Below are positions 14,641 through 23,152 of a stretch of 23,693 nucleotides of DNA, piece after piece. The position numbers were made by a program, and so were the translations under genes. Source of the DNA: SM1-50 sp964467345 (lineage in GTDB: Archaea; Thermoplasmatota; E2; DHVEG-1); contig CAYXPY010000032.1 in assembly GCA_964467345.1 (NCBI GenBank), positions 1 to 23,693 on the forward strand, read 5' to 3'. Numbering within the stretch: position 1 is the stretch's first letter; each line of letters opens with the position of its first letter. The notes below the pieces were generated by a model. The model searched no databases. It saw only the letters and a program-made list of their open reading frames with translations, and was not told the origin of the DNA.

Positions 14641-14912
14641 CCCATCTCTGCTAGGTATATAGTTATATGTTATAATTGTTACTATAAATTATGTTCTATC
14701 GGTGGTTCGAAGGAGGGATACGGGCAAAGAAGACCCCCGGATCATTCGAGAGGAACCCTCAACGCAGAAATCAGAGAAGATGACCCCTGCGCCTCATCAC
14801 CCCGGTATTTTAAATATTTCCAGGAGGAAGTCATTTCGGGATACGACCTTCGCACAAAGAGATAGCAACCTTTAAAATATAAGAAAAAATGTCAGAACCG
14901 GTTGGTGGAAGG
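14641..14912. other. Intergenic region with a GC-rich island
   Basis: This divergent region holds AT-rich promoter-like DNA (14655-14691, including ACTATAAATTAT on the plus strand), then a GC-richer stretch at about 14700-14810 with nested inverted repeats: GGTT 14704-14707 with AACC 14754-14757, CGAA 14708-14711 with TTCG 14745-14748, and CGGG 14721-14724 with CCCG 14736-14739. A small structured RNA is possible. An open frame runs through here from 14467 but has no recognisable content. Confidence 0.3.
14871..14880 (+). promoter_or_regulatory. TATA box of the PEBP gene
   Basis: TTTAAAATAT lies about 37 bp before ATG 14913. Transcription from about 14900 would exclude the earlier in-frame ATG at 14889, so this box helps decide the start codon. 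Confidence 0.5.
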
Positions 14913-15386
14913 ATGCTTGAACTATCCAGTAGCGCGTTTCAAAACAACGGAAGAATCCCTCAGCTTTACACATGCCAAGGCAAGGAGATCTCCCCACCTT
15001 TGCAGTGGAAAAACGCCCCAAAGACAACCAAGAGTTTTGCACTGCTCATGGACGACCTCGACACGCCCCTTGGTGTCCTGACCCACTGGGTGCTGTATAA
15101 CATTCCCTCTGACACGGATCAGCTGCCGGAGGCGCTCCCCCATGACGTTCATCTTGCTGATGCCTCCGTTCAAGGCAGGAACAGTATGAGACGAACAGGG
15201 TATATGGGACCGTGCCCCCCTTGGGGGGTGCATCGATATGTGTTCAGCTTGTACGCACTCGACACCGTCCTGGAGAGTACCCCAAAGATGAATAAAAAGA
15301 AATTACTCCACGCACTGCAAGGACATGTGCTAGAACAAACCCAACTCACCGGTCTGTATTCAAAAAAGGATACCTCTTCTGAGTAG
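14913..15386 (+). CDS. PEBP/YbhB-family protein
   Basis: A cytoplasmic protein of about 157 residues in the phosphatidylethanolamine-binding protein family (YbhB/YbcL type). Family landmarks in order are: LSSSAFQNNGRIPQLYTC with ISPPLQW, the ligand-pocket motif DDLDTPLGVLTHWVLYNIP, and GPCPPWGVHRYVFSLYALD. Length and N-terminus fit the family when ATG 14913 is used. It has GGTGG upstream and a TATA box at 14871-14880; the in-frame ATG at 14889 would add eight residues and lies upstream of the predicted transcription start. Prokaryotic members bind small anionic or hydrophobic ligands and their precise role is mostly unknown. It is isolated among secreted-protein genes and shows no signal peptide. 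Confidence 0.92.
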   Translation: MLELSSSAFQNNGRIPQLYTCQGKEISPPLQWKNAPKTTKSFALLMDDLDTPLGVLTHWVLYNIPSDTDQLPEALPHDVHLADASVQGRNSMRRTGYMGPCPPWGVHRYVFSLYALDTVLESTPKMNKKKLLHALQGHVLEQTQLTGLYSKKDTSSE

Positions 15387-15508
15387 TCACCTCTGTCATG
15401 GCCAAGGCTGCATTCAATTTTCTTGTTACATTCATGAGGGGGAGTGTTATTGTAGGTATCCGTGTTAAAAAAATAAGAGAGGAAAACCGTAAGAGAAAAA
15501 GGTTGGAA

Positions 15509-15531
15509 AGAGAGTGAACGTGTCACTCTCT
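15509..15531. terminator. Hairpin between convergent genes
   Basis: AGAGAGTGA (15509-15517) and TCACTCTCT (15523-15531) form a perfect 9-bp stem with a 5-base loop. On the minus strand it follows the stop of the large adhesin gene by about 14 bp and is followed by a pyrimidine-rich CCTTTTTCTC. It probably terminates that gene. Confidence 0.65.
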
Positions 15532-15545
15532 CTTGTGGGTTGAGG

Positions 15546-18407
15546 TTAGAGTTGTTTCTGCTGTAGAAGTTGGAGGGTAGGCAGATACTGTGCCTGGTAC
15601 CCGGTCTGATAGGAGGTCACCAGGTCGCTCATCTTTGAGTTGCCAGCCGCATCATACACGATGCATTGTGTTGTCTCGATCTTACTGTTTACCAGGAACT
15701 CGTATGGTTCCGTGGTCGCTGTCCCGACGAGTGCGTCATCTGCGTAGAATTCTACCAATACGATACCGCTTGTCGCATCATCAGCGTCGCATTCCAGCAG
15801 CCATTTTGTCTTCAAGGCGTTCTGTGCCGTCGCGGTATACGTCGTGATCGTCGGTGGGGTCCGGTCGATCTTAAAACCGACGTTCTGAACCTCTTCTGTG
15901 TTTGGAGGAATCGCCTTGTCGTCAGAGTAGAAGAAGACCGTATGTTCTCCATCGGTGCTTACGGTGATCGGGGATTCATAGATGGACCATTCCACGGCGT
16001 CATCCACCTTGTAATAGGTATGATTCACGCCCAGTGGCCATTTCCCAGCAGATCCTTTGAAGACTTTTGCCTCAGGATCGGTTGCCGTAAGCGTCACCAT
16101 GACGTTTGAGATGTACCAGTTGTTTTGGCCTTGAGTCCCGGTAAGCTCCGCGGTGGTCACCGGTGGGGTCACGTCAGGGGCTTGGATTACGAACGTCATT
16201 GTCTTTTTGTCATTGGTAGGTGAATCGTCACCAGACAGCATCGTTTTCATCTCAAGGCGGAAGTCTCCCTCATCTGCGTCCTCAAAGGTGACATCGGGGA
16301 ACGACACTGCGGTTGTTGCCCCACTTGACAGGATAGGGATGGTCACATTCTCTTCGTAGTACAGGATATCAGCGTTAGCCTCCAGTTTCCAGATTTTCGT
16401 GTTGACCATGATAGAATATTCCGTAAACGACCCATAATTCTTTGCTGCACCAGCGACCGCGTAGGTCCCTGGTGGCCAGTTGCCGCTTGGGCCGGTTGGC
16501 TGGGTGATCTCAGAGACTCCCATGTCATGGATGTACGTCAGTGTGATCCACTCGATGATTTGATTATCACCTGGGTTCCCGTCGGTGACATCAAGGGTCG
16601 CTGTGGTGGTCACTCGATAATCAATGTCAAAGCTAAACGTGATGTCTGCGGGGGTCCACTCGGGGTAGACGACGTTCATGATTTCCCCCGCACCAATCTC
16701 AACCTGGAGGGTGGTGTCGTATTCTGTGATGAAATCGACTTCATAGATTCGTACGTTGTCGACTTCGTAATACCAGTCCCAGCTGTCCGCGTAGTAATGG
16801 AATCGGACCTGTACGTCTGGATGCCCGCAGTAGGCGGAGATGTCAAACTGCACATCCTCCCCGGGTCCTGAGGGGCTATGGTCCGTCGTCCAGTGTTGGA
16901 GGTTTGTCCAGTTCCCTCCTCCATCGGTGCTGATATCGACGTCCGCGTAATCACCGCCCAAGGAGTTAAACGCAGCGGTGAATGAGAAGATCGCTGCGGA
17001 CACTGCGGTGAGATCCATCGAAGGTGAAATCAATGCGCAATCCATCGGCCATGGTCCAGCAGAGCCGATGTCATCTGCATCAGCATCAGCACAGAAGCCT
17101 TGGCCGCCCGCGTAGTTGGGTCGTTGGTCTGTGGTTTGATCGTTGCGTACCCATCCATGGTTCTGGATGATCTGATTCGTCCAGCCTGCTGGTGGGAAAT
17201 CCCCCTCGAAATACTCTTCAAGATAGAGAGTGTATTGTGCTTTTTCGATCAACATGGAGACATCCGTGGACTCATCATTCTGACCGTTGTTTGCGAGGAT
17301 CACCTCAGGAGCCATGGTCTGTGCCCACCCGTCGGTTGGTGAGACGAGCTGGGTGATGGCGACGTCATGGAAAAACCCATAGGTGAATGTGAACGGGCTT
17401 GCAAGGTAATTGTTCTCCGGCGTCGGGTCCCCGGCAAGTGGTGCGGTCGCCTCCGTGAGATAATCAATGGCTACATTTTCTTGTATGTTGATATCTCCGG
17501 GGGTCCAGACCGGTAAGGTGACCTGAACCGTGGTCCCTGACGCGATGTCGATGTATTGTGTTTGGTCATATTCGTTGATCCAGGTGCTGGCGGTGATGCC
17601 GACATCATCGATGAACCATCCGGGGTATTGTACAGAGCCATCAGAACCAAAGTGGAATCGGATTTTGACCTCCATGCCGTTGTAGGCGCTCAGGTCGATG
17701 GTTTCTTCCTCCCAGTATTTCTGGATATGGCCGGTCCAGATGGGTTCGGGGTATAAGGGGTTGGCGGAGTTCGCAGTCCCGGTGTACCCTCCCTCGGGTG
17801 TGAGCACCGTCCAGGTTGCTCCCCCATCGGTTGAAATCTTGACATTGCATCCATCGTAGGATGCCTCTGTGTCGTACCAATGCCAGAACACGAGTTCTGC
17901 ATAGGGCGGGACCGTAAACAGCGGGGTGTCTAACTTGTTGTTGCATGAGGACGGATAGTTCGCGTCAAGATCGGTGCCCCAGACCTTCACACCAGAATGT
18001 GCACCGGTTGGTCCGGTGGATTGCGTTGGAGTGCCCCATTCCCAAATAATCATCGGGGTCCCGGATCCAACATAGCCGCCGTTGGATGTCTCGAAATCGT
18101 CAATGGTTCCGTTGACCAGGCGTTTGCCGATGAGAACTTGCAGTGGCACACCGTATTCATCTGTATCCCCGATATTGGAGATCGTCACCGTTGGTGCGAT
18201 TGAACCAGCGTTCCCGGTCATCGGTGCATCGATGCTATCAATAACAATGTCATGATCCACGCGGGCAGGATCTTTTGGAAGTACTGTTGTCTGAGTCGGT
18301 CCAATCGATGCCGCACTGCCAATAAACAATGCAGAGACAAGGACGACGGTCAAGAGCTGCAGGGTTTGCACTAGCTTTTTTTTCTGGAAAAAATTTTTCT
18401 TTTTCAT
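15546..18407 (-). CDS. Large secreted adhesin-like protein with CARDB, choice-of-anchor-J and OmpL47-like domains
   Basis: A 953-residue protein with a Lys-rich N-terminus and signal peptide (residues about 13-34). Domains in order: a CARDB-like domain (about 50-100, VTISNIGDTDEYGVPLQVLI); a MAM/immune-inhibitor-A-like sandwich (about 101-275, ELVFWHWYDTE, STDGGATWT, GWFIDDVGI); CARDB-like (about 345-400); a choice-of-anchor-J/cleaved-adhesin domain (about 398-558, YFEGDFPPAGWT, STDGGGNW, VDNVRIYEV); CARDB-like (about 625-735); an OmpL47-type domain (about 748-850, WYISNVMVTLTATD, TYYKVDD, GEHTVFFYSDD); and a final Ig-like domain (about 851-930, VEFYADDALVGTAT). No catalytic motif, membrane anchor or CTD is visible. 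Binding to particles, cells or polymers is inferred. A GGGGGAAAA site precedes the ATG on this strand. Confidence 0.88.
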   Translation of the reverse strand: MKKKNFFQKKKLVQTLQLLTVVLVSALFIGSAASIGPTQTTVLPKDPARVDHDIVIDSIDAPMTGNAGSIAPTVTISNIGDTDEYGVPLQVLIGKRLVNGTIDDFETSNGGYVGSGTPMIIWEWGTPTQSTGPTGAHSGVKVWGTDLDANYPSSCNNKLDTPLFTVPPYAELVFWHWYDTEASYDGCNVKISTDGGATWTVLTPEGGYTGTANSANPLYPEPIWTGHIQKYWEEETIDLSAYNGMEVKIRFHFGSDGSVQYPGWFIDDVGITASTWINEYDQTQYIDIASGTTVQVTLPVWTPGDINIQENVAIDYLTEATAPLAGDPTPENNYLASPFTFTYGFFHDVAITQLVSPTDGWAQTMAPEVILANNGQNDESTDVSMLIEKAQYTLYLEEYFEGDFPPAGWTNQIIQNHGWVRNDQTTDQRPNYAGGQGFCADADADDIGSAGPWPMDCALISPSMDLTAVSAAIFSFTAAFNSLGGDYADVDISTDGGGNWTNLQHWTTDHSPSGPGEDVQFDISAYCGHPDVQVRFHYYADSWDWYYEVDNVRIYEVDFITEYDTTLQVEIGAGEIMNVVYPEWTPADITFSFDIDYRVTTTATLDVTDGNPGDNQIIEWITLTYIHDMGVSEITQPTGPSGNWPPGTYAVAGAAKNYGSFTEYSIMVNTKIWKLEANADILYYEENVTIPILSSGATTAVSFPDVTFEDADEGDFRLEMKTMLSGDDSPTNDKKTMTFVIQAPDVTPPVTTAELTGTQGQNNWYISNVMVTLTATDPEAKVFKGSAGKWPLGVNHTYYKVDDAVEWSIYESPITVSTDGEHTVFFYSDDKAIPPNTEEVQNVGFKIDRTPPTITTYTATAQNALKTKWLLECDADDATSGIVLVEFYADDALVGTATTEPYEFLVNSKIETTQCIVYDAAGNSKMSDLVTSYQTGYQAQYLPTLQLLQQKQL

Positions 18408-18839
18408 GAGGATTTTCCCCCTAATATTGCTGTGTATATATTCTCCACTCCTTAAAATATGTTTCTTTTAATAAAAACACTAAGGCGAGCTAAAGAAAAA
18501 GATTAAGCCTCCGTTTTTTCGTAAAAAACTACAGGAAAACGGGATGCTGTCGTATCCAATTAATATTCAACTGGATGGAAGCAGGGGGTTGGGTTGTGAA
18601 CAGCGGTGCATCTGGAAAAAACCATCTTCGTCGTCAAACGCCGCCTCCGTTATTACGGGGGGAGTTACGATATTTTTATATGAAAAGGCGAACAGCAATG
18701 ATAGATGAGATACCAAAAAATATTTTTTTCCTTCCTTTCTGTTTCATCAAGAGATAGCACATAGGTAAAATGGTGAATTCAAAATACTATTAAATAGAGG
18801 GGAAATATTCATTATCAGTTGAAGGAGGACCAGAAAAAA
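18408..18839. other. Divergent intergenic region, promoters only
   Basis: This 432-bp region separates divergent genes. Near the left end the minus strand carries AGGGGGAAAA and AT-rich TATA-like DNA (GAATATATACAC at about 18430-18441). Near the right end the plus strand carries the promoter of the caspase-like gene. The middle holds a 60-codon open frame (18575-18757) with no family signature, no ribosome binding site and unusual composition, which I do not accept as a gene. I see no tRNA or repeat. Confidence 0.5.
18785..18797 (+). promoter_or_regulatory. TATA-like box of the caspase-like gene
   Basis: ACTATTAAATAGA lies about 50 bp before ATG 18840. Transcription from about 18815 would give a short leader with AGGAGG at 18823-18828. 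Confidence 0.45.
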
Positions 18840-20171
18840 ATGAATACAAAAAAAATTTTAGTTGGTTTGGTAGGAGTCATGGTTGTCGTCACGTTCCTGC
18901 CAAGCATGATCAGTCAAGCAGATGATTGCAAAGCATATACGGAAAGAATCTACATTGAAACCAGAGAGATAATCCCTCTGTATACCGAGCAGGGAATAAA
19001 ACATGATCCCCATCCACGAGGTAAACCCGGTGTCATTGTAAGTATCGAGCAGCCATTACCTGGTGCCACGGTGAGTGGTGTTGTGACTATTCTGATTACG
19101 TCAAATCAGAACCCGACGATCACCATTGATGGGACGACCGTTGGCAGTGGTCTGAGTTATGTGTGGGATACCCTTCAATACCCGGATGGTTCTCATACCG
19201 TGCAAGCCTCTGCAAAGGGGGTCACCGATAGTGTCACCGTCACCGTGGAGAACGGCGGAGGTGGGAATACCGCACCAACTGTTCTTATTACACAGCCAAG
19301 TAATGGTGCAACGGTTTCTGGTTCAGTCATGATCTCTGTTGATGCGACCGACCCGCAAGACGGTGGTCTTATCGCGGATATTTACATCGATGGAGAACTG
19401 AAAACTAGTAGCAATACTTATAGCTGGGACACGACAGCCTATTCAGATGCCGCTCATACTATTTATGCGACCGCAACTGACTCAGGAGGTCTTTCTGACT
19501 CAGATGAGATAACAGTTACTGTGAATAACGGTGGCGGGGGGGCTGTCGATAAATATGCCTTAGTCATCGGCATCTCAGATTATGAAGGAACCCAGAATGA
19601 TCTCACCTACTGTGACGACGATGCCCAGGACTGGAAGACTTTTCTGCAGGGCGAAGGCTATACTGTCACGATGCTGCTGAACACGCAGGCGACCGCAGAC
19701 AACATCGAGGCTGCGTTGTACAGTCTGCTTGCATCGGAAGACGCAGATGATTACGTTGTACTCACCTACTCTGGCCATGGGATTAAATATCGTAATTACG
19801 GGTCCTGTATCGTCTCCCATGACCTGTATTATATGACGCATGGGTATTTCGAATCATTTTTCGATACGGCGGAAAGCCAGCATATCTATTTTGCTTTTGA
19901 CGCCTGCCAGATCGGGGGCTTCCAGGGGTTAGTGCAGAGCAATGGGGTTGGCGCGTTTGCAAGCAACACAAAATATTCCTATGACGGTGATGAATCCATG
20001 GGCAACGGGGTCTTTACGTATTACCAGATGTCCGGCTGGGGTTTGTTCGATACTTTTGAGGAGGATGCCGCCTACGCAGTCCAAGGGATGCAAGACTGGG
20101 CGTTACAATACGTAGGACTCAGTGTCGATCCGTTCTATGTGGATGGGTTCGCTGGACCAATGTTTCCCTAA
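18840..20171 (+). CDS. Secreted caspase-like (C14, clan CD) peptidase with two Ig-like domains
   Basis: A 443-residue protein. ATG 18840 is preferred over an in-frame TTG at 18819 because AGGAGG (18823-18828) lies between the two and because it gives a clean signal peptide (ILVGLVGVMVVVTFLPSM). Residues about 57-137 and 144-230 are two Ig-like domains (TVSGVVTILITSN, TVSGSVMISVDATDPQDGG, each ending in VTVTVENGGGG or ITVTVNNGGGG linkers). Residues about 233-443 are a caspase-fold peptidase: KYALVIGISDYEG, YCDDDAQDW, catalytic His313 in YSGHG and catalytic Cys356 in FDACQIGGF. Family members cleave after specific, often basic, residues; the specificity here cannot be read. Export implies an extracellular proteolytic role rather than cell-death signalling. 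Confidence 0.93.
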   Translation: MNTKKILVGLVGVMVVVTFLPSMISQADDCKAYTERIYIETREIIPLYTEQGIKHDPHPRGKPGVIVSIEQPLPGATVSGVVTILITSNQNPTITIDGTTVGSGLSYVWDTLQYPDGSHTVQASAKGVTDSVTVTVENGGGGNTAPTVLITQPSNGATVSGSVMISVDATDPQDGGLIADIYIDGELKTSSNTYSWDTTAYSDAAHTIYATATDSGGLSDSDEITVTVNNGGGGAVDKYALVIGISDYEGTQNDLTYCDDDAQDWKTFLQGEGYTVTMLLNTQATADNIEAALYSLLASEDADDYVVLTYSGHGIKYRNYGSCIVSHDLYYMTHGYFESFFDTAESQHIYFAFDACQIGGFQGLVQSNGVGAFASNTKYSYDGDESMGNGVFTYYQMSGWGLFDTFEEDAAYAVQGMQDWALQYVGLSVDPFYVDGFAGPMFP

Positions 20172-20215
20172 AAACCCCCTTCTTTTTCTCTTTTTTTTTC
20201 TTTTTAAAACCATTA
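20172..20215 (+). terminator. T-rich terminator
   Basis: The stop codon is followed by CCCCCTTCTTTTTCTC, a nine-T run and another T-run, ending near 20207. There is no convincing hairpin. It fits a T-run archaeal terminator. Confidence 0.5.
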
Positions 20216-20263
20216 TTCATCACCGTGTCTCGTGTCACTACTCACCAGGATGATTTTTATTGG

Positions 20264-20280
20264 TTCCAAACATTTAAATA
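20264..20280 (+). promoter_or_regulatory. BRE/TATA promoter core, copy 1
   Basis: TTCCAAACATTTAAAT is identical over 16 bp to 20943-20958. The CCAAAC part fits a BRE and ATTTAAAT a TATA box. Here it drives the winged-helix gene at 20371, with a leader of about 70 bases. Confidence 0.6.
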
Positions 20281-20370
20281 AAATCGCATCATAATATAGT
20301 CTACTCTGATTTTTCAGGGGAGGAATAAGAAAAGGAATTACCAACCATCAACAGCATCTAAGGGTATACT

Positions 20371-20850
20371 ATGAAATCAACCTTGACTTCGAATTTGGGG
20401 GATGAACGATTAAGTCGATTACAACGAAAAATTCTAACGCTTATGTATACGTTCATTGAAAAACAAGATGTGGAAATCCATCGAAAGAAGGATGGTTCAC
20501 CAACAGTATGGATCTATCAGATTTATCTTTTCAAAAAATTACGGGAGACTATGAACATCCATAAATTAACATTCCAGGAAATCTGTGAAAGAGACGGTAT
20601 GTCACCACAGAGTATTCTGCTACGACTTCGTCTCTTGATCCCCGGGTATCGAGAACGATATCTGAATCAATGGGATGACGAGAGGTTTACCTCATCATAT
20701 TATGGAAGTATTCTACATCTGTATAACAAAGGATTAGTGAAGGTGGCATTCACAAAAAGAAAACCAAAGGTACGCGTGATTGCTTTCAGCGAAAAAGGAT
20801 ACGAAGTATTGAAACAAAAAATCTTAAAAAGGAAAATACGAACAAATTAA
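20371..20850 (+). CDS. Probable winged-helix DNA-binding protein
   Basis: A 159-residue, strongly basic protein without signal peptide or membrane segment. It starts with LSRLQRKILTLMYTF, which resembles the first helix of archaeal winged-helix regulators. The part from about residue 108 to 150 (SSYYGSILHLYNKGLVKV, a Lys/Arg-rich turn, then RVIAFSEKGYEVLKQ) has the recognition-helix, wing and final-helix pattern of such domains. I do not recognise a specific family. It is the only candidate transcription regulator in the window. It shares a 16-bp promoter core with the next gene, which suggests coordinate control. The ribosome binding site is weak (AAGGG before the ATG). Confidence 0.7.
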   Translation: MKSTLTSNLGDERLSRLQRKILTLMYTFIEKQDVEIHRKKDGSPTVWIYQIYLFKKLRETMNIHKLTFQEICERDGMSPQSILLRLRLLIPGYRERYLNQWDDERFTSSYYGSILHLYNKGLVKVAFTKRKPKVRVIAFSEKGYEVLKQKILKRKIRTN

Positions 20851-20942
20851 AAAAAAGTATGTTGTTTAAACACATGAGTAATTAACCGGGCTGTTGCTTT
20901 TTTCCCACCAGAGTCCTTGGGTTTTTGTTTTATTTTTATTTT

Positions 20943-20958
20943 TTCCAAACATTTAAAT
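20943..20958 (+). promoter_or_regulatory. BRE/TATA promoter core, copy 2
   Basis: Same 16 bp as 20264-20279. Its position implies transcription from about 20978, so the real start of the following gene must be downstream of that, supporting ATG 21015 over the in-frame TTG/ATG-like starts near 20925. Confidence 0.6.
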
Positions 20959-21014
20959 GTACACAGTCCATAACATTTCCTGGCTTCTTGAGTACGACGG
21001 GTGGAGGGAGACGA

Positions 21015-21608
21015 ATGACTGTGACGATATCCTTACATAAAAAAATCAAGGCTGTTTTCCTTGTCAGTGTAGTGATTCTGATACTTGCTGCTTCGGTACC
21101 AGTACATACTGAATTAGTCAAAGCAGAGGAATTCGGGCAGCTAAAAATACAGGAAGGGTTTGAGTCGATGGTTCCTCCCATGGGCTGGACAATCTATGGG
21201 ATTCATTCCATTCATCAGACCATGAGGGTTCCCGGCGGGGAACGTCTGGATGGATCTCAAGCAATCAAGATAATTCGAACGGAGAATAGTTTTTTTTGTC
21301 AACTGTTCACACCAGTGTTCAACGGTAAAAAAGGGGGTGGGAATCTCTTGACGTTTTGGCATACACAACGACAGAACGGTCACTTCGCTGTCTTTGTCAC
21401 CAATGATTCAGTGAACTGGGTTGAGGTCTCGACCTTTTCGTCTACTAGGAATTGGACCTATGAAACAATCAACTTAAACGATTTCATTGACCCGACACCA
21501 ACCATGCAGGTCTGCTTTCTTTCAATCCATCTGGATACCAACGATACAGTGTCTCTTGATGAGATAACCATCACTGGTGCGAGTAAGGAATACGGAGCAC
21601 TAAAGTAA
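21015..21608 (+). CDS. Small secreted choice-of-anchor-J (cleaved-adhesin-like) protein
   Basis: A 197-residue protein. ATG 21015 is chosen because GGAGGGAG lies just upstream, a promoter core lies at 20943-20958, and it gives a proper signal peptide (AVFLVSVVILILAASVPV). The mature part (about 45-190) is a single jelly-roll domain of the choice-of-anchor-J/cleaved-adhesin type: EGFESMVPPMGWTIYG, FFCQLFTPVFNG, LLTFWHTQRQ, VSLDEITITGA. Similar domains occur within the 953-residue protein at 15546-18407. No enzyme motif, CTD or anchor is visible. It probably binds polymer or partner proteins outside the cell. The shared promoter core links it to the winged-helix gene just upstream. Confidence 0.82.
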   Translation: MTVTISLHKKIKAVFLVSVVILILAASVPVHTELVKAEEFGQLKIQEGFESMVPPMGWTIYGIHSIHQTMRVPGGERLDGSQAIKIIRTENSFFCQLFTPVFNGKKGGGNLLTFWHTQRQNGHFAVFVTNDSVNWVEVSTFSSTRNWTYETINLNDFIDPTPTMQVCFLSIHLDTNDTVSLDEITITGASKEYGALK

Positions 21609-21639
21609 AACCTGGTCACTGATTTGCTGGTAGTCCTAG

Positions 21640-21759
21640 TTAGAGGTACACCGTGTCGTTGATTTTCGTTAGGTTCTGATTGTCTGCATGTCCGTAGATG
21701 ACGCTAAGTTTTGTGCGCGTGCGGAAAGCCTTTTTGTGTCTTGTTTTTTTCCTATTTCT
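21640..21759 (-). pseudogene. Out-of-frame C-terminal tail of the clostripain gene
   Basis: On the minus strand, directly overlapping and following the stop codon of the C11 gene, a 39-codon open stretch reads RNRKKTRHKKAFRTR, then SVIYGHADNQNLTKI and ends TVYL. It is one base out of frame with the C11 gene (a +1 shift at its final AAA TAG G would join them). It is clearly homologous to the tail at 23153-23284. It would place a basic stretch and a short tail right after the C-terminal hydrophobic segment of the peptidase. It has no start codon of its own. It could be a decayed tail, a sequencing indel in A-rich DNA, or a product of frameshifting. Confidence 0.6.
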
Positions 21760-22957
21760 TCAAGAGGATGTTTGTGAGGATGAAGAGGAAGAGGAATTCG
21801 TTCCAGAACGTGTCTTGTGCAAAGTCAAGGCCATAGCTTTCGTCTCGGTAGTCTCTGAATAGTCCGTAGGGGGATTTTTGTGGTTGGAAGAAGATTGATA
21901 GTCCATGTGTTTCTTCCATGTCTATCCCATGGGCTTCTGCGATCAGGACGTCATCAAAGGCATCGAGTACTGCCTGGGTGAGTTGGCATTGGGGGAGGTT
22001 TTCGATGAATCCTCTGAGGTCGTAGACCTCAAAGACTGCTGCCCATTCGTCGAGATCAGAGAGCAGGAAGGTGCTGTTATACGCGTTTTTGATAGGACGA
22101 TAGTATCGGAGCCAGTGTTTTGTGTAGTCTCTCGCAAGGGTATCAAGTGCTGTTGCCAGTGCTGTGATGTGTTCTGTTCGTAAGGCACTGATGGTGAGTT
22201 TGTTGACCGGTGCATTGTGGCTGTCTTGGAAGTATTGGACGATCATGCTGCCGATTTCATCGTTGGAGAGACTGGGTGATTCGGTGAGCAGAGTATTGGT
22301 GTCACCGCAGATGTCATCAAACCAGGTCATGTAGGCGAGATCCTCGCTGCCGACAAAGACGTCGACGTCGTTGCGCAGTTCATAGACTGCTTCGATAGAG
22401 CTCATGAGACAGGCGAGAAAACAGATAACGTCGACTCCACCGGTTGCTTGGAGTGCTTTTTGGAAGTTGTCCAGGGTCATCCCGATGGCACCGTCTGTTT
22501 CATCAAGGCAGGCACCCTTCCAGGCGCCTCCGTGATCGTAGACCCAGAGGAGAGAGCGTTCTGCGGGGTAGTGCTGTTTTCCGTAGGCGAGGAACTCCTG
22601 GAGGACTTGGTAGTCTCCCATGTTGACTTCTCCGAGCTCCTCCAGCACGACTTTGGTGTGGTTTTCATCAATGTAATAGATGAACGCAGGTTCATTGAGG
22701 GTGTCTTGGATCACGACGACATTGACGTTTGCTGTCGAGTTGATTTCATCAATGAACAGCTGTTGTAAGGGATCAGCATATCCTCCGTTATAGTCTGCAT
22801 CCAGGTAATACAGGGTCGTCCATGCTTTGGAAGCAGGTTTCATCTGTGATTGCGTGGTGTCTGTGGGGGTGGTTGGTTGCGCATACACCAGAGACATGCT
22901 GAGCAGAAGTGTGACAATCATACTTGCTTTCAACATACTTTTTTGTAGGTTCTTCAT
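21752..22957 (-). CDS. Secreted clostripain-family (C11) cysteine peptidase
   Basis: A 401-residue protein with a signal peptide (SMIVTLLLSMSLVYA). The C11 peptidase domain starts with WTTLYYLDADYNGG near residue 46. The catalytic dyad is visible as His142 in YDHGGAWKG and Cys183 in CFLACLMSSIEAVYELR. Clostripain-like enzymes cleave after arginine or related residues, mature by self-cleavage and act outside the cell. The C-terminus (FWNEFLFLFILTNILLKK) is hydrophobic and looks like a membrane anchor that stops after two lysines, as if a basic tail were missing; such a tail is found out of frame just downstream. AGAGGTGA precedes the ATG on this strand. It lies downstream of a C25 peptidase gene on the same strand. 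Confidence 0.92.
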   Translation of the reverse strand: MKNLQKSMLKASMIVTLLLSMSLVYAQPTTPTDTTQSQMKPASKAWTTLYYLDADYNGGYADPLQQLFIDEINSTANVNVVVIQDTLNEPAFIYYIDENHTKVVLEELGEVNMGDYQVLQEFLAYGKQHYPAERSLLWVYDHGGAWKGACLDETDGAIGMTLDNFQKALQATGGVDVICFLACLMSSIEAVYELRNDVDVFVGSEDLAYMTWFDDICGDTNTLLTESPSLSNDEIGSMIVQYFQDSHNAPVNKLTISALRTEHITALATALDTLARDYTKHWLRYYRPIKNAYNSTFLLSDLDEWAAVFEVYDLRGFIENLPQCQLTQAVLDAFDDVLIAEAHGIDMEETHGLSIFFQPQKSPYGLFRDYRDESYGLDFAQDTFWNEFLFLFILTNILLKK

Positions 22958-22974
22958 TATCTTTTCACCTCTTC

Positions 22975-23020
22975 TATCTACGTATAGAGAGGAGGAAAGA
23001 TAATTAAAAAATTATTTACG
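22975..23020 (-). promoter_or_regulatory. AT-rich promoter region of the clostripain gene
   Basis: The stretch contains ATAATT (23000-23005) and AATTAT (23010-23015) around AAAA, plus TCTAT/ATAGA repeats near 22975-22990. On the minus strand it lies 30-60 bp before the start codon and could hold a TATA box and an operator. The exact box is uncertain. Confidence 0.35.
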
Positions 23021-23152
23021 GTTTATTTGAACAATCCTTAGAAAAATGAACGAAATGTAGGTGTTCGTTCAAGAAATACCAAAAATGGTCGTACAATTCG
23101 GTGGATGCGGAGGGTGGGATAAAATGTGTTCTTTGAATCTGAGCCAAGGGTA
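23021..23152. other. Intergenic stretch without recognisable features
   Basis: Between the clostripain promoter and the end of the tail relic at 23153 I see no gene, RNA or repeat. Together with the tail relic and the promoter it fills the 338-bp gap between the two peptidase genes. Confidence 0.4.

Noticed and set aside
14700..14712. GGTTCGAA resembling a tRNA T-arm
   Set aside because: No acceptor stem, anticodon arm or CCA-proximal pairing can be formed around it.
14467..14865. 132-codon plus-strand open frame
   Set aside because: It overlaps the two-CW gene in antisense and a structured-looking spacer, has no ribosome binding site or family signature, and its translation looks like non-coding sequence.
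18575..18757. 60-codon open frame in the divergent spacer
   Set aside because: No ribosome binding site, no recognisable domain, low-complexity composition; it sits between two promoters.
20925..21014. Upstream start for the small choice-of-anchor-J gene
   Set aside because: The promoter core at 20943-20958 lies inside that extension, and ATG 21015 has a strong ribosome binding site and a normal signal peptide.
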